Part shown: positions 56,623 through 64,000 of the stretch, piece after piece | Numbering within the stretch: position 1 is the first letter of the stretch | How the letters are laid out: every line of letters begins with the position of its first letter | Assembly (NCBI RefSeq): GCF_003130795.1 | Contig: NZ_CP029353.1 | Location: 1,627,501 to 1,691,500 of the forward strand | Length of the DNA stretch: 64,000 nt | Reading direction: 5' to 3' | Source: Azospirillum thermophilum | GTDB lineage: Bacteria > Pseudomonadota > Alphaproteobacteria > Azospirillales > Azospirillaceae | The notes under the pieces: model-generated | What the model saw: only the letters and a program-made list of their open reading frames with translations | The model's database searches: none | Told to the model about the DNA's origin: nothing | Position numbers and translations under genes: made by a program

Positions 56623-58422
56623 TCAGTGCGACTGGGCCGGCGCGGCGTCGTCGATCAGCAGCTGGACGGACTCGCTGCCGTTCCAGCGGTCGATGCGCAG
56701 GGTGCCGGCGACGTGGAACGGGGTGCCGCGGCCGGTCAGCAACGCCTGGCCCAGCGCACTGTCGAGGGCACGGAAGGCGATGGCCTTCAGCCGCGCCCCG
56801 TCGTTGCCCTGCAGGAAGCAGCGCACGTGATTCGCCCCCACCACGTCGGCCCGCACCACCCGCGCATCGGCCAGGGCGAAGCGCGGCTCCGAGTTGCCGG
56901 TGCCGAAGGGACCGAGCCTGCCCAGCGTCTCGACCAGCGCCGGGGTCGCCGCACCGACGGACAGGGCGCCGTCGAGCTGCAGCATCGGCACCAGCGGCGC
57001 GGCCTCCACCTGCTCGCGCACGCGGCCGGTCAGGAACTCGCGCAGCTCGCCCAGTCTGGCCCCCGCCACGGTGAAGCCCGCCGCCATGCGGTGGCCGCCG
57101 CCGGCGATCAACAGCCCCTCCTGCCGCGCCGCGATCACCGCGGCCCCCAGGTCGACGCCGCGGACCGAGCGGCCGGAGGCCTTGCCGACGACGGTGCCGT
57201 CCGCCCCCTCCTCCAGCGCCACGACGCAGGCCGGGCGGCTGTAGCGCTCCTTCAGCCGGCTGGCGACGATGCCGATGACGCCGGGATGCCAGCCCTCGCC
57301 GGCGATGAAGACCAGCTCGGCCTCGCGGTCCGACAGGGCTTCCAGCCGGGCGATGGCGTCGTCCAGCACCCCCTGCTCCACCGCGCGGCGCTCGGCATTG
57401 TGGGCTTCGAGCTTCTGGGCGAGGTCCATCGCCTCCAGCGGGTCGTCGGTCGAAAGCAGGCGGGCGCCGAGGTCGGAGGCCCCCACCCGCCCGCCGGCAT
57501 TCACCCGTGGTCCCAGCACGTAGCCGGCGTGATAGGCATCGGGCTTGTCCTTCACCCCGGCGACGTCCGCCAGGGCGGCGAGGCCGGGATTGCAACGCCG
57601 GGCCATCACCTTCAGCCCCTGCGCCACCAGCGCGCGGTTCAGCCCGGTCAGCGGGACGACGTCGCACACCGTGCCCAGCGCCACGAGGTCCAGCCACTCC
57701 ATCAGGTTCGGTTCGGGCCGCTCGCGGTAATAGCCGGCCTGCCGCAGCGCCCGGTTGATCGCGACCACCGCTAGGAAGGTCACCCCGGCGGCGCAGAGCG
57801 TGCGGTAGGCGCCGTCCTCGTCCAGCCGGTTGGGGTTGACCAGCGCCACGGCGGGCGGCAGCCGTGGCTCCGCCGCATGATGGTCGAGCACCACGACGTC
57901 GAGCCCGGCCCCGGCCGCCGTCTCCAGCGCCGCGAAGGCGGAGATGCCGCAATCGACCGTCACCACCAGCCGCACGCCCTCGGCCTTCAGCCGCAGCAGG
58001 GCCGGACCGTTGGGGCCGTAGCCCTCCTTCACGCGGTCGGGCACATAGACGCGGAGATCGGCGCCGGCCGCCCGGAAGAAACGGCGCAGGACCGCGGCCG
58101 AGGTGGCGCCGTCCACGTCGTAGTCGCCGAAGACCGCGACCGGCTCCCCCTCCAGGATGGCGGCGGCGATGCGGGCGGCGGCCTTGTCCATGTCCTTGAA
58201 GCGCGACGGGTCGGGCAGCAGCGCCTTCAGCTTGGGATCGAGGAAGTCGTCGCAGGCTTCCTCCGTCACGCCGCGGGCGGCCAGCACACGCCCGACGATC
58301 TCGGGCAGGCCGCGCCCCTGCGCCAGCGCCCAGGCCATCCGCTCGTCATAGGGCCGGGCCTGCCAGCGCTTGCCGGACAGCGATCGGGTGATGTTCAGGA
58401 AGGCGGGAGCGGTGTCGGTCAT
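56623..58422 (-). CDS. recJ: Single-stranded-DNA-specific exonuclease RecJ
   Basis: 5'-3' exonuclease of 599 residues acting in recombination and mismatch repair. DHH-family metal motifs: AVFGDYDVDGATSAAVL, VVTVDCGIS, VVVLDHH and the DHHA1 GGGHRMAAG. The C-terminal OB-fold domain follows. ATG 58422 (MTDTAPAFLNITRSLSGKRW) is the usual family start; the frame is open for 30 more codons. In many Alphaproteobacteria recJ directly follows glpX; here a divergently oriented dehydrogenase gene lies between. Confidence 0.97.
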   Translation of the reverse strand: MTDTAPAFLNITRSLSGKRWQARPYDERMAWALAQGRGLPEIVGRVLAARGVTEEACDDFLDPKLKALLPDPSRFKDMDKAAARIAAAILEGEPVAVFGDYDVDGATSAAVLRRFFRAAGADLRVYVPDRVKEGYGPNGPALLRLKAEGVRLVVTVDCGISAFAALETAAGAGLDVVVLDHHAAEPRLPPAVALVNPNRLDEDGAYRTLCAAGVTFLAVVAINRALRQAGYYRERPEPNLMEWLDLVALGTVCDVVPLTGLNRALVAQGLKVMARRCNPGLAALADVAGVKDKPDAYHAGYVLGPRVNAGGRVGASDLGARLLSTDDPLEAMDLAQKLEAHNAERRAVEQGVLDDAIARLEALSDREAELVFIAGEGWHPGVIGIVASRLKERYSRPACVVALEEGADGTVVGKASGRSVRGVDLGAAVIAARQEGLLIAGGGHRMAAGFTVAGARLGELREFLTGRVREQVEAAPLVPMLQLDGALSVGAATPALVETLGRLGPFGTGNSEPRFALADARVVRADVVGANHVRCFLQGNDGARLKAIAFRALDSALGQALLTGRGTPFHVAGTLRIDRWNGSESVQLLIDDAAPAQSH

Positions 58423-58622
58423 GGACGCTCGGGCAGCCACGGGACGGGGAAGGCCGAAGCCATAGCAGATGACGGACGCGCCCGGCCATGCTCCGCTGCG
58501 GGGGGCGCCCATGCGCGGACGGCCCCTTGCCGCCCATGGTGCGCCGCAGCTTGAGACACATCAATGCGTGCATGCGGGTGATTTGATCCACTGCCCGGAC
58601 CATGACGCGGAGGAGGAAACCC

Positions 58623-59717
58623 ATGATCACCACCGCGATTTTCCCGGCCCGCTACGTCCAGGGCGAAGGCGCCCTCGACAATCTGGGCGAGGATCTGGCC
58701 CGGCTGGGCAGGAAGGCGCTGGCCGTCGTCGACCCGTTCGTTCTGAAGACCCTGCGCGGCCGTCTGGTGGATGCCGCCGCCGGCCGTCTCGACCTCGACG
58801 TCCAGGAATTCGGCGGCGAATGCTCCGACGAGGAGATCGCGCGGCTGACCGCCCTTGCCCGCGCGCAGGGGGCGGAGGTCGTCGCCGGCGTCGGCGGCGG
58901 CAAGGCGCTGGACACCGCCAAGGCCGTCGCGCATGAGCTGAACGCCCGCACCGCCATCGTCCCGACCCTGGCCTCCACCGATGCGCCGTGCAGCGCCCTG
59001 TCGGTGATCTACACCGCCGACGGCGCCTTCAAGCGCTATCTGGTCCTGCCGCGCAACCCGGATCTCGTCCTTGTCGACACCGGCGTGGTGGCGCAGGCGC
59101 CGGTCCGCTTCCTCGTCTCCGGCATGGGCGACGCCCTGTCGACCTGGTTCGAGGCGGAGGATTGCCGGATCAAGCGCGGCGGCAACATGACCGGCCGCAT
59201 GGGCCCGATGACCGCCTTCAGCCTGGCGCGGCTCTGCTACGACACGCTGCTGGAATACGGCGTGCTCGCCAAGTCGGCCTGCGAGCAGAAGGTCGTCACG
59301 CCGGCCCTGGAGCGCATCGTCGAGGCCAACACGCTGCTGAGCGGACTGGGCTTCGAGAGCGGCGGGCTGGCCGCCGCCCATGCCGTCCACAACGGCCTGA
59401 CGGCGCTGGAGGAGACGCACCATTACTGGCACGGCGAGAAGGTCGCCTTCGGCACGCTGACCATGCTGGTGCTGACCGGCCGCCCGGCGGCGGTGCTGGA
59501 CGAGGTCTACGGCTTCTGCCGGTCGGTCGGGCTGCCGACCACGCTGGCCGACATCGGCCTCGCCACGGTGAGCGACGAGCGGCTGCTGCTGGCCGCCGAG
59601 CGCGCCTGCGCCGAGGGCGAGACCATCCACAACGAGCCCTACGAGGTCACCCCCCGCCGCGTGCTGGCCGCCATGAAGGCCGCCGACGCGGAAGGCCGGC
59701 GGCGCAAGGGGCTGTAG
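58623..59717 (+). CDS. gldA: Glycerol dehydrogenase-like iron/zinc alcohol dehydrogenase
   Basis: 364 residues of the GldA branch of the iron-containing dehydrogenases. It begins MITTAIFPARYVQGEGALDNLG. The NAD site is in VAGVGGGKALDTAKAVA and PTLASTDAPCSALSVIY. Metal ligands are likely Asp in GMGDALSTWFEA, His in HAVHNGL and His in YWHGEKVAFG. ATG 58623 has a perfect AGGAGGA; an ATG seven codons earlier does not. It probably oxidises glycerol or a similar diol with NAD. The bidirectional terminator at 59741 ends it. Confidence 0.92.
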   Translation: MITTAIFPARYVQGEGALDNLGEDLARLGRKALAVVDPFVLKTLRGRLVDAAAGRLDLDVQEFGGECSDEEIARLTALARAQGAEVVAGVGGGKALDTAKAVAHELNARTAIVPTLASTDAPCSALSVIYTADGAFKRYLVLPRNPDLVLVDTGVVAQAPVRFLVSGMGDALSTWFEAEDCRIKRGGNMTGRMGPMTAFSLARLCYDTLLEYGVLAKSACEQKVVTPALERIVEANTLLSGLGFESGGLAAAHAVHNGLTALEETHHYWHGEKVAFGTLTMLVLTGRPAAVLDEVYGFCRSVGLPTTLADIGLATVSDERLLLAAERACAEGETIHNEPYEVTPRRVLAAMKAADAEGRRRKGL

Positions 59718-59740
59718 AAGCCTCCGCCCCAAAAAAGAAG

Positions 59741-59773
59741 GGGGGCTTGCGGTCGTCCCGCAAGCCCCCTTTT
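59741..59773. terminator. Bidirectional terminator between the gldA-like gene and glpX
   Basis: GGGGGCTTGCGG and CCGCAAGCCCCC around TCGTC, with TTTT on the plus side and an A-run (59731-59736) giving T on the minus side. Confidence 0.92.
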
Positions 59774-59796
59774 CCGTGTCCGGAGACCGGAGACGC

Positions 59797-60789
59797 TTAC
59801 TTCACGCTCTTCTTGCGGGTGAAGTTGTGGTGCGCTTCGATGTAGCGGACGGTGCCCGACTTCGAGCGCATGATGACCGAGTGGGTCACCGCACCGCCGG
59901 CGAGGCGGCGGACGCCGCGCAGCATGGCGCCGTCGGTCACGCCGGTGGCGGCGAACATCACGTCGCCCTTCGCCAGCTCGGTCAGGCTGTACTTCTTGTT
60001 GAGGTCGGTCACGCCCCACTTGGCGGCGCGGGCCTTCTCGTCGTCGTTGCGGAACAGCAGGCGGCCCTGGAACTGGCCGCCGATGCAGCGCAGGGCGGCG
60101 GCGGCCAGCACGCCTTCCGGCGCCCCGCCGGAGCCGACATACATGTCCACGCCGGTGCCCGGCTGGCTGGTGGCGATCACGCCCGACACGTCGCCGTCGG
60201 AGATCAGCATGATGCGCGCGCCGGCCTCGCGGACGCGGGCGATCAGCTCGGCATGGCGGGGACGGTCGAGGATGCAGACCAGCAGCTCCGACACCTCGGA
60301 GCCCTTGGCCTTGGCCAGCGCCTTCAGGTTGTTGGCCGGGGTCTCGTCGAGGTCGACGATGCCGTCCGGCAGGCCGGCGCCGACGGCGATCTTGTCCATG
60401 TAGACGTCGGGGGCGTTGAGGAAGCCGCCCTCCTCCGCCATGGCGACGACGGCCAGGGCGTTCGGGCCGCCCTTGGCGGTGATGGTGGTGCCCTCCAGCG
60501 GGTCGAGCGCGATGTCGACCTTCGGACCCTTGCCGATGCCGGCGCCGACCTTCTCGCCGATGTAGAGCATCGGCGCCTCGTCGCGCTCACCCTCGCCGAT
60601 CACGACGGTGCCGTCGATGTACAGCGTGTTGAGAGCCTGGCGCATGGCGTCGACGGCGGCCTGGTCGGCGAGCTTCTCGTCGCCGCGCCCCATCAGCAGC
60701 GAGGCCGACAGGGCGGCGGCCTCGGTCACGCGGACGGCTTCCAGCGCCAGGTTCCGGTCCATATTGGACAGGTCGACATGAGCAGACAT
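59797..60789 (-). CDS. glpX: Class II fructose-1,6-bisphosphatase GlpX
   Basis: 330 residues; dephosphorylates fructose 1,6-bisphosphate in gluconeogenesis. Metal and substrate motifs: TVVIGEGERDEAPMLY and ALDPLEGTT, then YVGSGGAPEGVLAAAAL and a C-terminal part of usual length. It lies 52 bp behind hom in the same direction, so it is probably co-transcribed with the aminotransferase and hom. Confidence 0.97.
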   Translation of the reverse strand: MSAHVDLSNMDRNLALEAVRVTEAAALSASLLMGRGDEKLADQAAVDAMRQALNTLYIDGTVVIGEGERDEAPMLYIGEKVGAGIGKGPKVDIALDPLEGTTITAKGGPNALAVVAMAEEGGFLNAPDVYMDKIAVGAGLPDGIVDLDETPANNLKALAKAKGSEVSELLVCILDRPRHAELIARVREAGARIMLISDGDVSGVIATSQPGTGVDMYVGSGGAPEGVLAAAALRCIGGQFQGRLLFRNDDEKARAAKWGVTDLNKKYSLTELAKGDVMFAATGVTDGAMLRGVRRLAGGAVTHSVIMRSKSGTVRYIEAHHNFTRKKSVK

Positions 60790-60841
60790 GGTAATACTCC
60801 CCCCGACTCTTCGGTCGTGTTGGTTTGATCTGTAAGGTCTG

Positions 60842-62129
60842 TCAGAACTGTTCGATGCGGATCATGCGCGGCGGCTCGACCACCGTCTGCTGTTCGCCGA
60901 TCGTCTTCAGCGCCTTCTGCATGGCGGCCTCGGTCGTCTCGTGGGTGGTGAGCACCACCGGGACGGCCTCGCCCGGCGAGCGGCCGCGCTGCAGGAACTG
61001 CTCCATGGAAACGTTCTGATCGCGCATGGCGGCTGCGATGTCGGCTATCACACCGGGCCGGTCCACCACCATCAGGCGGACGTAGTAAGCCCCCGCCGCG
61101 CCTCCATCGGCGACGGCGCGGCCGCGGACAGGCGGCTGGCCGGCACCCCGAAGGTGGGGGTGGACCGGCCGCGGGCGACGTCGATCAGGTCGGCGACGAC
61201 GGCCGACGCGGTGGGCCCCGCCCCGGCGCCGCGGCCGACGAACAGAACCCGGTCGACGAAGTCGCCCTGGGCGACGACGGCGTTGAACACGCCGTCGACC
61301 GCGGCGATCGGAGCGCCCTTCGGCACCATGCAGGGATGCACGCGCTGCTCGATGCCCTGGTCGGTGCGGCGCGCGATGCCCAGCAGCTTGATGCGGTAGC
61401 CCAGCGCGTCGGCATAGTCGAAATCGACGGCCGAGACGTGGCGGATGCCCTCGACATGGACGCCGGCGAAGTTGACCGGCGTGCCGAAGGCGACGGAGGT
61501 CAGCACGGCCAGCTTGTGCGCCGCATCGACGCCGTCGATGTCGAAGCTGGGGTCGGCCTCGGCATAGCCCAGCGCCTGGGCGTCGGCCAGAACGTCCGCG
61601 AAGTCGCGGCCGGTCGTCCGCATTTCCGTCAGGATGTAGTTGCAGGTGCCGTTGAGGATGCCGTGGATCTCGGTCACCCGGTTGGCCGCCAGACCTTCGC
61701 GCAGCCCCTTGATGATCGGGATGCCGCCGGCGACCGCCGCCTCGAAGGCGACGGTCAGGCCACGGGATTCGGCGAGGGTCGCGATCTCCGTCCCATGATG
61801 GGCCAGCAGCGCCTTGTTGGCGGTGACGACGTGCCGCCCCAGCTCCAGCGCCGTGTTGACGGTGTCGCGCGCCGGCCCTTCGGAACCGCCGATCAGTTCC
61901 ACCACCACGTCGGCGTCGGGATGGGCGGCGAGCTTCACCGGGTCGTCGTACCAGGCGACCCTGGAGAGATCGACGCCGCGGTCCTTGCCCTTCGAGCGGG
62001 CGCTGACCGCCACCACCTCGATCCGCCGGCCGCAACGCTCGGCGATCAGATCGCCCTGCTGCTCCAGGAGTTTCAGGACGCCGGCACCGACCGTACCGAG
62101 ACCGGCGACCGCGATTTTCAGGGACGACG

Positions 62130-62133
<4 letters not shown>
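60842..62133 (-). CDS. hom: Homoserine dehydrogenase (one-base frameshift in this assembly)
   Basis: NAD(P)-dependent enzyme of threonine and methionine synthesis, 430 residues after correction. The nucleotide site is VAGLGTVGAGVLKLL. Other motifs are VVTANKALLAHHG, AAVAGGIPIIKGLREG, ILNGTCNYIL and the catalytic region EADPSFDIDGVDAAHKLAVL. A C-terminal ACT domain (LMVVDRPGVIADIAAAM) suggests threonine control. The frame breaks at the C-run 61090-61094; adding one base links RRG to AYYVRLMVV exactly as in the family. The ATG overlaps the aminotransferase stop (ATGA). An essential enzyme in a prototroph, so a read error is likely. Confidence 0.95.
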
Positions 62134-63401
<1,268 letters not shown>

Positions 63402-63574
63402 GGAGGCTCCGGATCCGTTCCGGCCACGCCAGAAACCACGAAACGCCAGCGGACCGGGACACACGTTCTACCGCCGCGACCCCGCCGATGCGAGGCAAAT
63501 TTCGCAATACCGCCCCCGCAGGATCGGGTGTTGCGCGGATGGGCCGCCCGCTCCCCGGTCGGACGGCCGGGAAG

Positions 63575-63979
63575 TCAGCGCCTGCCCGGCGTCAGGTTGG
63601 GCACGGGCGGCACCGGAATCGGGGTCGGCAGCGTCTCCGGCACGGGCTGGGAGAGCGCCTCCGAATGGTACTTCTGGCCGACGGAGCGGTCGCGGGCCAG
63701 CCTGTCCATCTGGGTCTGGCGCTGCGCCTCGGTCGAGATGTCGGTCGGCCGCGGCGGGACGGTGCCCAGCGTCGGGTAGTCGGGGTTGGTCCCGCTCATG
63801 GCACGGATGGGCGACGGATTGTCGCTGACCGGCGACGGCTCCCCCGTCACCGAGCCGAGAAGCCCGGTATCCAGCGCGCGGTCGCTGCAGGCGCACAGGG
63901 CAAGCGGCAGGAAAACGGCAGCGGATGCAAGACGATGCAATCCCCCGGCGTCACAACGACCCCCTGTACGCTTCCGCAT
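63575..63979 (-). CDS. Small lipoprotein, Pro-rich
   Basis: 134 residues. Signal peptide (LHRLASAAVFLPLALCAC) with a lipobox LALC or LCAC, so the mature protein would be lipid-anchored. The rest is Pro/Thr/Ser-rich without visible domains and ends PTPIPVPPVPNLTPGRR. Function unknown. The gene lies upstream of the aminotransferase in the same direction but 170 bp away. Confidence 0.75.
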   Translation of the reverse strand: MRKRTGGRCDAGGLHRLASAAVFLPLALCACSDRALDTGLLGSVTGEPSPVSDNPSPIRAMSGTNPDYPTLGTVPPRPTDISTEAQRQTQMDRLARDRSVGQKYHSEALSQPVPETLPTPIPVPPVPNLTPGRR

Positions 63980-64000
63980 TGTATGATCTCCGTCCTGTAC

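Overview
The window is a very GC-rich chromosomal segment from an Alphaproteobacterium, most likely Azospirillum or a close Rhodospirillales relative. The reasons are the glnB-glnA pair with a sigma-54-type promoter, the aerobic-type cobalamin genes, the tig-clpP-clpX-lon-hup block, the aminotransferase-hom-glpX block, and the many PAS/GGDEF and partner-switching signalling proteins. No phage, insertion sequence or CRISPR array was seen.

Layout. 1-7000: the end of a Kup potassium transporter, two head-to-head family-1 beta-glucosidase paralogues sharing a nearly identical inverted tract, a receiver-ATPase fusion and a PAS-GGDEF protein. 7100-12000: cobalamin genes (cobC, cbiB, cobQ, cobO, cobU), then an alpha/beta hydrolase. 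12900-20100: tRNA-Val, HU, Lon, ClpX, ClpP, trigger factor and tRNA-Leu. 20200-26000: malonyl-CoA decarboxylase, NAD(P)HX repair enzyme, tRNA-His, PII and glutamine synthetase. 26000-36250: small hypothetical genes, a secreted HExxH protein, SerA-like dehydrogenase, ArsC-like reductase, PrmB, a membrane PAS/degenerate-exonuclease protein, a Tad-like protein and a large multi-PAS histidine kinase. 36250-42700: a TetR-adaptor-RND pump operon and a BON-domain protein. 42800-54900: an orphan consensus sigma-54 promoter with a terminator just behind it (candidate small RNA), then a large partner-switching cluster. 54900-64000: small genes, a DUF4337 protein, tRNA-Glu, recJ, a glycerol-dehydrogenase-like gene, glpX, hom, an aminotransferase and a lipoprotein.

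The two most interesting loci lie side by side. The first is an eight-gene minus-strand operon (53032 down to 43464) with four related periplasmic sensor modules, one of them fused to an MFS transporter, plus an ABC-type binding protein, an acetyltransferase, a SpoIIE/PP2C phosphatase and a STAS antagonist. A divergent pair encodes an RsbW-like kinase and an unknown protein, and a 21-bp perfect operator-like dyad lies between the two transcription units. The second is the candidate sigma-54-dependent RNA of about 60 nt at 42843-42901.

A caution for any user: at least ten reading frames in this window (including glnA and hom) are broken by what looks like loss of one base in a G or C run. In each of these, adding one base restores a full-length family-typical protein. 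I read these as assembly or sequencing errors rather than gene decay and annotate the reconstructed genes.
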